Shown here piece by piece: positions 35,895 to 48,131 of a stretch of DNA of 64,000 nucleotides. The position numbers and the translations under genes were made by a program. The DNA comes from Centroberyx gerrardi. Lineage: Eukaryota; Chordata; Actinopteri; Beryciformes; Berycidae. The notes beneath the pieces were generated by a model. The model had not been told where the DNA came from, searched no databases, and was given only the letters and a program-made list of their open reading frames with translations. Position 1 is the first letter of the stretch. The number at the start of each line of letters is the position of its first letter. The stretch covers positions 8,408,179 through 8,472,178 of the forward strand of contig NC_136006.1 of the NCBI RefSeq assembly GCF_048128805.1, read 5' to 3'.

Positions 35895-37216
35895 ATGAGT
35901 GCGCAGCTACAACACTTAACTCTCCTCACCTGTTTTACAAAGCAGGATTAATGAGTAACAGTTTCATGAATTAATATAATTAACTAAATCTTAAAGGGAA
36001 AAATCCAACTTAAAACACTGACACTGCTAAAAAAAAAAAAACTATTGGTGACGTTTCTTGCATTTCTGGGTCCATTTCTATTGTTTAGTGGTGTATTCTT
36101 CTTATTCCCGTGGATAACTGGCCAAACGTAGATGACGTGAAATCACGTTGAGATACTTCCAGTGCAGCTACAGTGGAGCTTGACAGAAGGAAATGTTTCA
36201 GCGATCTAAAATATTAATGGTAAACGTCAGGTTTTGGTGTCAGTCCCTCAGATTCAAAGAGCGAGGGCTTCTTTCTAGAGCCGCCATTTTGCACCAAGAG
36301 ACGTTCAACAGTCACACAGGGAGAAATCCATCGTAGAAGAGGAGAGAGACCAATTTCTCCACCCACAGTAGCCTCAATAGACCAGAATGCAATTCAACCA
36401 CAGCTGCAGCTTTGCAGATGTGTTGCTGGCAGTGTGTAAAAATACAATGTCCTCTTCGACAGCTTTTTTTGGGCACAGTACACCGCAGCATTTTTCTCTC
36501 TCCACTCACTGTTTCTTGAGTGTAAAAATGTATTTTGCTGTTGCTCTCTCCACCTACACATATACAGAAAACACAGAAGAAAACTCCTCTCTGTGGGATG
36601 TTGAAAGTAGAAGAAGAAGAAGAAGTAGAAGAGGCAGGTTGAGGGAAAGTGGGCACACCAAAAAAATAAATTACAACACTTCATCACAAAACGACTCCTG
36701 GAATGCACTGAAAATCACAAATTGCTATATAACGATGTAAGAGAATCAGAGGGTAGATTTTTTTCTTTTAATGTTTTAGCTCCTGAGTTTTGAAAATGGC
36801 TCGTTTCTGGTCTTGCTGCTCTCTCCTGGTACTGCTCTCTCCTGTCGGCAAAGCAGCTACAGTGCCTTTCTGCCTTGTATGTAGTTTCATACCAACCTGC
36901 CAATCTACAGTAGACACCAACTTATTGGCAATAACATTATAGACCGTTCAGTCATATCTTTCAGCTGAGTGCTGCGGCATAATAGCATGTAAATGGCAAA
37001 GAACAACAGTGAATGTTCGGTGTGTTTCACTGTTTGTGTGAATGTGGTAAACGTGGTGTTATGATGTTAGATTTGAGTGACTATAATACTGTAACGTAAC
37101 AAAACAGACCGTCATTCGCTCCTGGGACCAAACACACTTGCCCCTCAGGCAAGCATAGAGTCACACATACAAAACACACGCTCTGCACTGTGAATGTACC
37201 TGCACCGAATGTCTGT

Positions 37217-37258
<42 letters not shown>

Positions 37259-39370
37259 TTATATAACACCAGTGGCGTACGTGGTAGCTTTTTCTGTGCA
37301 CTCGTCTATGTCTGGTGCGGTTTTAGTGCTTTGAGATGCACATTCTCAGCCTCGTTCCAAATGTGAATCGGTGGCATACACTACTTTTGTGGTACAAATT
37401 AGTAGAGATGGACGTTATGTTTTTCTATGAATAGAATTGTGATTTATATTGGTGTTCACTGTGACCATGTCGTAGTTCCAAAAGTCAGATTTACAAAAGT
37501 GAAGAGTTTCCTTCCAAAAATGAGAGATCCACATGTGAAAAAAGTGACATCTGTTCTGACACAATGATCGTCTTTTATAAAAGTAAAACTCACCGTGGAA
37601 TAGTTTTGAAGTTATTCGCTAATGCCTGCAGAATGGTAACTTTAGATGGTGTATCCAATTGTATTTTGAAATATTGAGCAATGAAAGTCAGGTTGTTTTG
37701 TTTTTTTCCCAAAATTGAATAGATAGTGCTTTTAGAATGAAAACCCCTCAAGTGTCTCCTCACAGAAAAACAGAAAAAGCAACCTGTTCTTCACTGTAAA
37801 CTCTCCTTGAACCTTTCACCTGACAGCAGCATCTTCCAGTCAGACGGTTCTTTCATGTGTCGTTCTTCTCTTCCTAAGCTGAGGGGAAGCGGAGAAGAAC
37901 GGTATAAAGCAGCCATATTTAATTTATTCAAAATAAACACGATAACCTTAAAGTTCGACTGAAACAAAAGTAGGGAATCAAATTATTATTCTAAAGGCAG
38001 ACAAAATTCAAAGTTTCATACTCGGTGTATGAGATACTGCTATTCTAAAACTGGGAAATCGTGTGGTAGTGCAGCTGTGGAAAATTTATCTATCTATTTA
38101 TTGTGTAACACAAGGCAGCATAGTTTGAATTCAGTAAATCAGCTGTTCACCATGAAGGTGCAAAGCCACTCAAATGATAAGGATGATGATAGGGGTAATG
38201 ATTTCCCTATATGAATATTCATGTCAGATGTGTCCTTTCCCTATTAAAATGGCTCTTGGAATAGGAAATGCATAACTTATGCAAAAATGCTTTCCTGTAA
38301 ATATTTGTAAAAATGATCAAATGCATGTTGGTAACACATGTCAGTATTCTGAACAGTAATAATAGTTGTCAAATCTCATTCCAGTCTGACTTTAACAGAA
38401 AATTATCTAATTTAATTGATTGTTAGGGACATGAATGGTTCAAGGAAAGCAGTACATGTGTTTGAAAAAGTCAGTAGTCACTGCCATGTGCTGCTGTTTA
38501 AATGCTCCTGCAAACATAGATGAAGCTCAAGAGAGTGTCTTTCATGACTTCTTTACTTTTAAGTGTCAGCATTACTTGAATAGTAAAATGTCAATGGCCA
38601 TTTTGTGAAGTCTTAAATGCCGTTCAGTGAACAGATCTCTTATTCAACAGTACCATCATTCTGGGTCCAGTGACATTCTTATCTTGATAGTAGTTAATAC
38701 CTCAGACCATTGTAGGTATCTTTTTCTATCATTGAATTATTTTGTTATCCACTGGTGCCGATTTGTCACTGTCATAGGATTTTGTGGTATCTCAAAAAGT
38801 TTACAGTTGAACACTTAACATGATGTCTCTATTTTTTGTTGTTGCATGTCTTGATCATTCATGTGCCATTTAAAAGCCCCATAGATAATTATTTAATGAA
38901 CAGGGTGTGTCCGTAGATATGTCGTTCAAATTTGCATTACCTTCTGAAATTTGAAACCTCAAATATCCTGCTGACAGAGAGCTACATTTGTCGATCTAAA
39001 GTCATAATATATCACAGTGAATTTAACTCCCTCCTTTTAATGAGCTTCCTTGTTTTTTCCAAGTTAAGTACAGTTTGAATCAAAGCACACAGGAAAAATA
39101 CATAATCTGATCCACTGCTTTGAATTGATCACTGTAAACGTGAACCATAATCCAGCAGGAAAAGGAAGAAGAGGCTCTTACTCAGATGCTGGATTATGGC
39201 ATAAAGGTTTTTGGAAAAAGTTGCCCAGTCATACCAAATTTGCAGAATCAAGCATTTCCATTGATAGTTGTGGGTTTTGTGGCGTTTTAATGTGTTTATG
39301 GTGCATTTTCAGATACACAGGAAGCCTATGCTAGTGTTGAATTGGCACGTCAGAAACAGTAGTGATGTTC

Positions 39371-39609
39371 GCTTTAAGTAACTGAACACCAAACACAAAT
39401 CTGTGTTAAGCCTGACATCTAATGGAAAAAAAGCATGCTGCTGAAATTGCCATCTGCTATTGGCTGATCTTTGGTGCCAGGTGATGTCACCACCATCACC
39501 TGGCACCAAAGATCAGCCAATAGCAGATGGAATTTCAATATCATGCTTTTTACCATTAGATATCAGACTTAACACAGATTTGGGTTTGGTGTTTAGTTTC
39601 TCTTTAAGC
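39371..39609. mobile_element. Near-perfect palindrome with TTAA ends
   Basis: The arms of about 115 bases are complementary around a centre near 39490: ATCTGCTATTGGCTGATC pairs with GATCAGCCAATAGCAGAT, and GGTGCCAGGTGATG with CATCACCTGGCACC. The tips read GCTTTAA and TTTAAGC, so TTAA is present at both ends. Foldback or MITE type inside the presumed PGAP1 3' UTR. Confidence 0.7.
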
Positions 39610-40314
39610 ACATGTGGCTTGCAGCTCAATCATTGTGGTTAATTTTAGTGCAATAATCTTTAAGAGACTAAAGAAATGGCTACTGACAGAAAATCAACAT
39701 ACAAGTCTATGAAAGCCTCTGAAATTCTGTAAGAAAGCTGAATATTATTGAAGAGTTTATCACAACCTGAATGTGGTCATGGTGTAACGTTTTTGGTTGA
39801 GACAGCAGTTAAAATCTTCTCGCGCAAGTTGTTTGTATTGACTATCATTTGTCTTGACAAGTAATGAAAACATCGTATATTTAAAAGTGTTTAGCCGGTT
39901 AAATGGAAGTGAACATCCAGTTAAGTGTTACTACTGTCTGTAAGTGCTTTATAGTCAGGTAACTTGATCTATATTTTTTTGCTTCTACCTAGAGTGACTT
40001 TAAAACCTATAACCTCCTGTCGCTAGCTGGTCCTTGTTGTGCAGAACTAGTTAGTCCTTCTCTGATCTTTGCTGATGTGTTACAATACCAGGCAGTTGAG
40101 TGAAAATGAAGTGGAAACGTACAGTATCTTGTCTGAGGGACCTATGTTTTTTTTTCTGGTGTGGACAAGAGATGGAAACCGACATATTTGATCCTCAGGT
40201 TTAAGCATTGTTGTGACAAAAGGGATTGCTTTGATGTTTTTATATTTCTCACGTTTTTATCTGATGTCATTGTAAATGGGCAAACTGTGCAATTTTAAGC
40301 ACCATTGCTGTTGC

Positions 40315-40320
40315 AATAAA
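40315..40320 (+). terminator. Candidate distal poly(A) signal of PGAP1
   Basis: AATAAA in the context GCAATAAAACTATG is followed by a GT-rich element. It is the best-formed site between PGAP1 and HECW2. Confidence 0.5.
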
Positions 40321-40505
40321 ACTATGAAAGAACGATGGTGGCTGCGTGTTTCTTCACTGTTGTGGTCATTTATAGCACGAGACGTCAGCCACAGAAGCCC
40401 AGATGTTTCTGGGTTGACTATCACCATTTGCTTTTTGATGCCAGCAGATTGCGAAAGCTTGAAAAGTGCATTTTACGATAAAGGGATGAAACTTGTAAAA
40501 ACGTG

Positions 40506-40762
40506 TTAAAGACCCCATGAAACAGCATCTTTACTTCCTTGATTTATAGTAAGGCATCATTCAACAGTGAAAGGGAGAGAAAGGCAGTTTTATTTGATGG
40601 GAGGGGCAGGATTGTTAAAAAAAAACTGGTGAATTTTATTGGTTGGAATTTGTATTTACGCTTTCTGGTGCAGCATGAGGTCACCATTAAAGATGTTGTT
40701 TTTAAAGATGTCTGTTTTCCAGGAAGTAAAAGTAATGTGAGTTCATTTCATGGGGACTTTAA
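40506..40762. mobile_element. TTAA-flanked MITE family, copy A
   Basis: The termini TTAAAGACCCCATGAAA and TTTCATGGGGACTTTAA are inverted repeats with one mismatch, with TTAA at both outer ends. The interior shares GAGAGAAAGGCAGTTTTATT, TTTTATTGGTTGGAATTTG and CAGGAAGTAAAAGTAATG with copies B, C and D. Confidence 0.85.
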
Positions 40763-41058
40763 ATTAGCATGAATCATCAGAATCAAATTACACATTGCAA
40801 TCAAAGAAGAAAGCTTAAAAGTTCAATTTATGCAGAAGTGATGAAACTTAGCCTATTAAAGTAATATACATCATCAGAATCAATTTACACATTGTAAGCT
40901 ATTATAAAACTGGTAGTTCCAGTCCTCAGTTCTGATTGGCTGAGTCACGTTCAAAGCTGTTGGAAAATACCTGCTAACACCTGTGACTGCATCACATCTC
41001 CACTCATACTGGTACTAATGTGTCGCTTAGCAACCGCTTTGCTTAGCTATTGTTAAAT

Positions 41059-41457
41059 TTAAAGTCACAATGAAACTGCATTTTGCTTCCTTAATGTGAT
41101 GTATTTCCTGTTGAAACAGGATGTTGGGGCGGGACATAAAGCAGGGAGGGATCATTCAAAAGTCTAAACCAATGGGAGCGAGAGGGAGTTAGGGAGAAAA
41201 AGGCAGTTTCATTTCAGGGGCAGAGGGGTGGGACTGTTCATTGGTTGGAATTTTTATGTCGCCTCCTGGTACATGATGAGGTCACCACTAAAGATTTAGG
41301 GTTAGGGAAGTAAAAATTTGATTTTGATATAAAAACTCAAGAAATACGTATTTTGTCTTTTTATTTTTTTTGTGGGGCATAAATTGTCAAATAGGTGGTA
41401 TGATATAGAATGAGCTAAAAAGTGAAAAAGTCATTTGTCATTTCAGTGTGACTTTAA
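41059..41457. mobile_element. TTAA-flanked MITE family, copy B
   Basis: The termini TTAAAGTCACAATGAAA and TTTCAGTGTGACTTTAA are inverted repeats flanked by TTAA. The interior shares AACAGGATGTTGGGGCGGGA and GGATCATTCAAAAGTCTAAA with copy C, and most of its length with copy D. Confidence 0.85.
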
Positions 41458-42595
41458 TATTTATTATCGATTCAAAATGAAAGGTTTAGTCTATTTAAGG
41501 TTTGCATTTTTTCTTTTCAATTACACTGGAGTTTACCAAGGTTTAATAAAAGCGATGAGCCACTGTGCTCCTCAGCGGCCTAACCAGGCCTCTAGCTTCC
41601 TAAACTCTGTAGGCTACAGCAGGACGTCCTGTGGCTTCTGGCTGAATACGACCATCTACCTGCAGTCAGCCTCTGGAGGAGCCACAGTTGCCTTAAAGGC
41701 TCTCTGGATGTCTGCTTACACAGGTTATAAGGTCGATTTGTGTTTTCTGAAACCACACACAGGACAATGTAGCCTACTGCTGAAATAGGATTTAGCTGTG
41801 GAGCTCCCTCCACCTCTAACCCCCTCGCACCGCCCCGGGAGAGGAACCGGCCCCTCATCCTCATCCTAGTGGTATAGTCTAGTCACTGCCTACTATTTCT
41901 GAACTCTTAAGTTCAATTCAAAATAAGCTTTATTGGCATGAATCGAATAGAAACGAGTTTTGCCAAAGCAAAAAATTCTAAATAACATTTTCAGTGTTCC
42001 AGTAACCGTAGCCTACTGAAGGCAAGTAGAATAAAACTCTTCATGCACTATGTTCTGGAAATATAAGACATAAATTCATAGTTAAATATAATGACCTAGC
42101 CTACTGTTTAATTCATTGTCACCCCACCTACCCACCCCCCCTCTCTCTCTCCATCCATTTCAATGCAAGTTTGAGTCTGCTGCACCTCTGCTGAGTGTCC
42201 ACCGAGGGGCTCCGTGCCTCTGCCAGCTGCAGAGTCTGCGACAGACAGACTGCTGGCTGCACAGACTGGGAACTTGCTCTACGGCTGAATATAATCCTTT
42301 ATATTTTGTGTTTTTTCTTTTGTCATTCAGTGCGTTTATTCAGAGGCCTCGTTTCACCGAGATGGAAACTGCTGAAAATGCAAATTCGATAAATCAGGGC
42401 CTTAATTAATTTAGTGTGATTGGCGTGTTGATACGGCCTATTGGTCAAGTGAAAACAGAATTGGCCTACAAATACCATAATATAGATTATTATGAAACTG
42501 CAGGGCAGGTTCATTCACCTGTGCCTTTATTGCTGAGGGAAGATGACCAGTGTGTAACGGTGTACAATAATTCTACAGGTTGCCTACATACATTG

Positions 42596-42599
<4 letters not shown>

Positions 42600-42665
<66 letters not shown>
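42600..42665. repeat. (TC)n microsatellite upstream of HECW2
   Basis: About 33 TC units lie roughly 85 bases upstream of the TATA-like element of the HECW2 promoter. GA/TC tracts in fish promoters can bind GAGA-type factors; this is an inference. Confidence 0.95.
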
Positions 42666-42666
<1 letters not shown>

Positions 42667-42699
42667 ACACACATACTCGCTCTCTGCGGGATGGGTCTA

Positions 42700-42790
42700 T
42701 CCCCTTTAAGTCACCGCCCACTCTGCCATTCTCCCACACTAATAAACCATATATAGCCTATATATTATCAGCAGAAAAGCCACAGCTCAC
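42700..42790 (+). promoter_or_regulatory. Candidate HECW2 promoter
   Basis: A TATA-like TATATAG at 42750-42756 lies about 25-30 bases before the start of a GC-rich segment that ends in a good splice donor at 43388. A TC tract lies just upstream. Confidence 0.45.
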
Positions 42791-43388
42791 GCATCACGCT
42801 CCTCTGAATAAATCGCACCGTGACCCCTGCCAGCGGAGCGACTCTGCTGCTGCAAGAACTAAATAGCCTACGCCATCTTCCGAGGTAGGTTCGGCTTGAA
42901 GACCCAAAAATTGACTTGCGGAGGGACTGAGAGCTGGAAAGCTGCTGTGCCGCCGCTCAGCCAGATTTGTGCCTCTGCCGGGACCGGAGGACGTCGGCAC
43001 GGTAGCGCATTGCGATGCAGAGGGAAGACGAGGGGAGATGCATGCTTGAGCTGCATGCCTGAGTCGACAGCGGCTGATGTGTGGAGGATGGTGGAGTTAT
43101 GCGCACACCTCTGGACGCTGCAACCGAGGAGGGCCGACGAGTCTCTGCAGCGCCGCAGCTTTAGGAGGGATACCGTCCTGATACGTGACTCGAAGCCCGG
43201 CTGTCCTGGCTCAGCATTCACAGGACTTGGGGCCCCTAGCGCGGCACCCCGCCCGTCTCGCCTCATTTGGGCTGCGGGGGGAACGACTTTAACCGCGACA
43301 TCCCGTGCGCAAGCCACAGAGCAGGTGTCGGAGGCGGCGCTGTCATCGTGCACACCGTTCTGCTCCATCCCGCACCTCTGCGCAAAAG
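42790..43388 (+). other. hecw2: HECW2 probable noncoding first exon (CpG-rich)
   Basis: A GC- and CpG-rich block unlike its AT-rich flanks ends with the donor CGCAAAAG/GTAAGCC at 43388. It lies upstream and in the same orientation as the HECW2 coding exons, whose first ATG exon needs an upstream leader. Two overlapping reading frames of 170-180 codons on opposite strands (42896-43411 plus, 42868-43407 minus) are explained by high GC content. The exact start is unknown. Confidence 0.5.
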
Positions 43389-45954
43389 GTAAGCCATCCT
43401 CGGCCACCTAATGCGCCGCCGAGGCTGGAAGCACCGTCTATAGGTGTTTATGGCTTCCAGCAGTGATGAGGATGATGATGATGATGGGGGTGATGATGCT
43501 GAAGCAATTGAATCTGTCATTAAGCCGAACCGCAGCGTCGTCTTGTTATGCGTATCGTGTTCTGCATGTGTTGTCACTTTGCATCGAAGAAGAAGAAGAA
43601 GAAGAGGAAGGGGGGAATTGATCGATTTAGGTTATAGCCTACGTGCGTCTTGTCAAGGAGATATGGGCATAAAAGAAAATGACGTAGGGAATTCCCACAG
43701 TAATCCAATAGCGAGCAATGACAGCCAGTGCGGTCCCTATATGGCCTGCTGGTGTCATGTGCGCAAAGCAGCCGTGCGCGGCCTCAGCGCCGCGGCGAGT
43801 GACTTGGGATTGTTAAACTGAGAAACCGTCGAAATGTTATGTAACGTGCTTTTACTGACGTGGTTAGGGCGCTCATTATGGTTTTGCTGTAATGGGAGTT
43901 TAGCCCAGTCCGTTTACTTTATCTTGAGATGCCCAATAGTCCAGAGGGTCTGTTTACATTCACTTATTGAAGGGTTTATCACTTCAAGTCAGTCATCTCA
44001 AGCTTCAGATCAAGCCTACAGGCAGTTTTGTGAAATTAAAGATTTTGTTTGGTCATAATTGAGGACCACTGTGCCATATATAGCCTATAGGGTACTTACT
44101 GAGGGAGGGCCCTAAAGTGTCCAGACCAAAATGTCTTTTATGGCCCTCAAGTGTAGCCTTATCTATTTAGAAATATTTCCTACTTTTACTTCACACTGCT
44201 CTGGTTTTGAAACGGGGTTTGGTTGAAATCTGCAAAACTGCAAACATATACAATTTCTTCAAAAATATGATACAGCAACTGTTGTGTTATTTGAGACAAA
44301 CTGGAACAAGCAGGAATAAAATTTGGCTTGGTTTTTTCCCTGTGTAGACTAAAACAAAAATTGCCTTCCCTAGGCAGATTCTGAACTGCTGGTGAAAGTT
44401 TGGTTATGACAGCTGATTAGCTCTATCAAAGTACTGCCCAAAACCTATAACTTCAGTCAAGGATGTGTCAGTAAATGAAGATGCGGAGGTGTGTTTGAGT
44501 TGTGGATGGGTCAACATACTGTAGATGTTTGTCACAGATGGAATAACGGTGGTTTGGGGATGAAGAGGAAAGTGGATGGGGGCCCAGAGTCTCCTCCTCT
44601 GCATAGGACCCATAATTCCTAGCTACGCCCCTGATTGAGGGAAGTGGGTAGGAAGACATAGGGATATTGTGTGTCCCACCATCTGATATATCAAGTAGGT
44701 AGTCTACACTCTAAATACCCAGAAAAAGAGCTGGGTATACCTGCACAGTCCCTCCACTACACACAACTGCCATATCTTGCCAAAGTGAGAGATTCAAGCA
44801 GTGTCAAAGTGGGTCTTTTGCGAAAAACTTGTAACTCCAGTCTCAGTGATGTTCATGTTTTAACTTCAGTTGAAGGATTCCATGCTCCTCTAAAGGGTGA
44901 GACAATTCTCCTACCCTTTGGTCAGATGAAACCCTTTCAAAACCTGTTGGATAAAGTAAAAAATGCATGGTGGCCAAGCTGAAACCAAGGCTTAGTTCCT
45001 GAAAAGTTAACGTTTTGGAGATACAAGACTTTCACTGGACGATATGCTCTCCTTATGTGAAGACCAACCTCCTGTACCTGTTTACTTTCGGAGAAGAGTG
45101 GATGTACGCAGAATAGATTAGGGCAAAATAAAATGGGATGATCCTTTTTAGAGCGTTATTAAATAGATTTGTTGAATTGTTTTGTTGTGGCCAAAGTTCT
45201 CTTTGGTCAAGACCGACGATGATCCATCATTTGCTTAATTGAGTCTGAAAACTAATCTTATTCAAATGTTTCAGCTTTGGTCAAAAAGTAAAGTGCTCAT
45301 ATGCAATCCTGATTGATCAGAAATTCTTTTGTTACAAACAGGATTGTTGGAGTATTTGCGGCACTTTTTTCCCTTCATGGGATGTAATGGATGAGTCAAG
45401 TGATATGATGAAAAATTAGAAATGGATCATCACTTATCAATAGCATCCTCATTCTGAGCTGGTTGACTTCCGAAGCCTTCATTGTGTTTACAGGCTGTAA
45501 CGCATTAGTTACGCATTTGAGTGAGCCAATGAGTCAGGAGTTAAAACGGCGTGAGTGGCATAAAGATGATGTCACTGCTTTGTAATACCTGCTCCATCCA
45601 TAGGTCATCATTAACCCTCACTCCAGCACCCACGCTGCACTGCAGGACGCATCTGGAGGACAGAACAGAGATTTCCAGGTCCTGGGCCTGAAACTAATAC
45701 GGTCGTCAGTGGATTCAGAAAACCACCAGCCTATACGATGACTTCATCTTTCTCAGAAGCCATATAGTAGTTTTCAGAATAGGAAACACTGATTTAAAAC
45801 AAGCTGGTTGCCTGCCAAAGTGGCTAGCAAAACAGAACGACCATCTACAGTCTAACTTTAACAGAAATTGGCTTGTGGTTTACAGTTCTCTGATGGATTA
45901 CTTTCGGTGATGAGACCATTGGGAGTAAAGAAACTTTTCTGGATTGGAAGAAAT

Positions 45955-46300
45955 TGCAGGCTAAAGGGACATTCCCATCAAAACAATAACTATAAAGATA
46001 ACTATAAACTATAATGATACATTGTTGTTCAAGCATTCACACTACAACCATATCTGTGATCAGTTCTTCAGTAAACGAAACGTCACTGCAGTGAGCTACC
46101 AAATTGTCCCGCCCCCTTTCTTATTACTTTAATTTGATTGGTTGAAAATGTTTTATCATTCTACTTACTACTTACGGTTCAGATCTTTTTATAGATATAG
46201 TTATCTTTAAAGTTATCATGTGTAAATAGGCCTTAAATATGTGATAAAAGAAAAGAAAACAATCAGAACATGTGACCAATGTGACAAAAGAAAAACAAAT
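45955..46300. repeat. Intronic dispersed repeat, copy 1
   Basis: It shares AATTGTCC, ACTTTAATTTGATTGG-type, GGTTGAAAATGTTTTATC, TATAGATATAGTTATCTTTA and ACATGTGACCA(A/G)TGTGAC with 47779-48051. Its left part adds ATAACTATAAAGATAACTAT, complementary to the right-hand TATAGATATAGTTATC, suggesting inverted ends. Confidence 0.65.
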
Positions 46301-46379
46301 ACTTTATTCACCAGCTCATATCCCCCAAATCAGCAAATCCACCTGTATAATTCATTTGAATGCCTCTCTCACAGACCCG

Positions 46380-46700
46380 CACACGTACCTGAACCCAGCC
46401 GCCTGTTTCTAGAAAGGTCGGCGTCCTAAACCGGAGGGGTGAGAACAGGACGTTAGCGGGAGCGCCGCTGCTTTCGAGGCGCTGAAGCCTGTCAGGGAGG
46501 CATCCCTCCCGGCGTGTGACTCATTCCAGACATGTACTCCCATGGGGCAAAGGGGCGAGAGAAATGCCGCTGACCTGGACAGCGCTGCACTTTGCTGGGA
46601 AGTGGGAACGCTCTGACACAAAGCCTGCAGCCTGTATTCCCTCAGTGTGAGTCACAACGCCACGCTGAATGATTGATTCGCTGCGTTGAGTTGTGGCCAG
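46380..46700. promoter_or_regulatory. GC-rich intronic block with two AP-1-like sites
   Basis: An isolated GC-rich stretch in AT-rich intron contains TGACTCA at 46517-46523 and TGAGTCA at 46648-46654, both exact AP-1 cores. It has no repeat character. It could be an enhancer or alternative promoter of HECW2, as an inference from composition and motifs. Confidence 0.35.
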
Positions 46701-46818
46701 GTGAACCGCTTAGTCTTCATACACCTTTATGTTCATGTTGTAGCCCAGTGACAAGGTATTTGTGTGTGTGTGTGGCATGTTTCTTTTTCTGAGTCAGCAT
46801 TACTTCCAGTCTGTTTGT

Positions 46819-46822
<4 letters not shown>

Positions 46823-46860
<38 letters not shown>

Positions 46861-46863
46861 GAG
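46823..46863. repeat. (GA)n microsatellite
   Basis: About 20 GA units with one interruption, in HECW2 intron 1. Confidence 0.95.
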
Positions 46864-46949
46864 CATAAGGATGGAGGCGAGTGTGTTTGTTTCTCCGTCA
46901 TGAGCGATGCATGTGCTTTTGTGTGCGTGCATATGTGTCTATTTAGAGT

Positions 46950-46980
<31 letters not shown>

Positions 46981-47154
46981 GCATCTTTCTCTGCGCTGGC
47001 TGTGTTTTTGCGTTCTTAACTTTATGTGTCGGTGAGGCACAATAAGATCTCAGTGCCACTCTGTGTGCCAGCACCCCAAGGTGCCCGTTCTGTCAGGCAG
47101 CAAAGTGCTGCAGTCACCTCCACAGGGGCACAGAGGGGTCCCTCTGCTGACACC

Positions 47155-47155
<1 letters not shown>

Positions 47156-47196
<41 letters not shown>
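47156..47196. repeat. (CA)n microsatellite
   Basis: About 20 CA units, followed by a second CA run at 47272-47292; a GT run lies at 46951-46978. Confidence 0.95.
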
Positions 47197-47199
<3 letters not shown>

Positions 47200-47699
47200 G
47201 GGAGGAATCCCTTCCCTGACATCACAGCAACTACAGCTCATCAAACATTACCAGTTGGTACACATACGACGACACACACACACACACACACGCACTATGA
47301 TTTATGCCGCTGCAGTATATGCTGGAGATGCATATGATGCTATATGCTCATGCTAAATCCAAAACATCCTCAACAAAACAAGATTTCACACACATCTAGC
47401 TGTGTGTTGGTGCGTCTGTCCATGCTGCAGAGCGGAGCTGTGCACGACTCCCGGGATTGTGAAGATTCAGCACTTCTTCTTGGCAAGAGGTGTGTAAGAG
47501 GAGGTGTGCGCACCCCCCACCCCCCACCCCCCTCCAGCCACCCCCCTCCCCCTCCATGTAGCCTTCAATCTACCTGACCCGAGGTTCCAGCCTGTGAGAA
47601 AGCAGAATCTCCGTTGGACAGATACATATTGACAAGATGTCAGAATGATTGGCACTTGTCAATCAGATATCACCAGTGTCAACCCATGGCAGGAGACAC

Positions 47700-48131
47700 G
47701 AGACTTTTCTAGTCCCTGCATTCATAAAACGCAGGCTGGTCTCAAAGAATGGCGTTTTCCTGATTCCCAATACCTAGAATTGTCCCACCCCCTTCTTTTT
47801 TACAACTTCAATTTGATTGGTTGAAAATGTTTTATCGTTGTCTCTGCATCCAAAAAAATCACTCTAAGATTGAATCAAAAATGTAGTTATAGTTGTGGTT
47901 GTAATAGAAACACAGACTTACTACTTATGATTTAAATATTTTTATAGATATAGTTATCTTTATAGTTATGATTCTGGATGTGAATGGGTCTTAAATATGG
48001 GATGAAAGAAAGAAAAAGATCAGAACATGTGACCAGTGTGACAAAAGACAGACTTTTTCGGTCCCTGCATTTATATAATGCATGCTGATCGCAAAGAATG
48101 CCGTTATCCTGATTCCACAATATCTAGAATA
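47700..48131. repeat. Intronic repeat copy 2 framed by 80-bp direct repeats
   Basis: Bases 47700-47777 and 48052-48131 are diverged direct repeats (both carry GTCCCTGCAT, CAAAGAATG(G/C)CGTT, CCTGATTCC, ATCTAGAAT/ACCTAGAAT). Between them, 47779-48051 matches the repeat at 45955-46300. Confidence 0.65.

Larger units (their letters stand above)
33595..40340 (+). other. pgap1: Probable long PGAP1 3' UTR
   Basis: About 6.7 kb of AT-rich sequence without exons follows the PGAP1 stop. It ends at an AATAAA (40315-40320) with a GT-rich downstream tract (40336-40372). Mammalian PGAP1 has a long 3' UTR, as I recall, which fits. It carries a GC-rich block at 33640-33900 containing AGAGCCATAGACATACATAG, a LINE-tail-like repeat (about 34555-34860), GT repeats at 35862 and 37219, and a palindrome (39371-39609). 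An earlier end plus intergenic DNA is possible. Confidence 0.45.
40763..42700. other. PGAP1-HECW2 intergenic region
   Basis: Outside the MITE copy no gene is recognised. A LINE-tail-like word (CAAAATAAGCTTTATTGGCA) lies near 41920-41955 and a TC microsatellite at 42600-42665. Short reading frames here have no familiar product. Confidence 0.5.

Noticed and set aside
36312-36740. Opposed frames of 104-117 codons downstream of PGAP1
   Set aside because: No similarity to known families, no splice context or start context, Lys/Ser/Thr-rich by base composition; probably UTR or intergenic.
42868-43411. Overlapping 171- and 179-codon frames on opposite strands
   Set aside because: Both sit in the CpG-rich probable HECW2 first exon, where stop codons are scarce. 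Neither product is recognisable, and the block ends in a plus-strand donor consistent with a noncoding exon.
47026-47356. Frames of about 100 codons with His/Thr or Cys/Val runs
   Set aside because: Translated CA/GT microsatellite.
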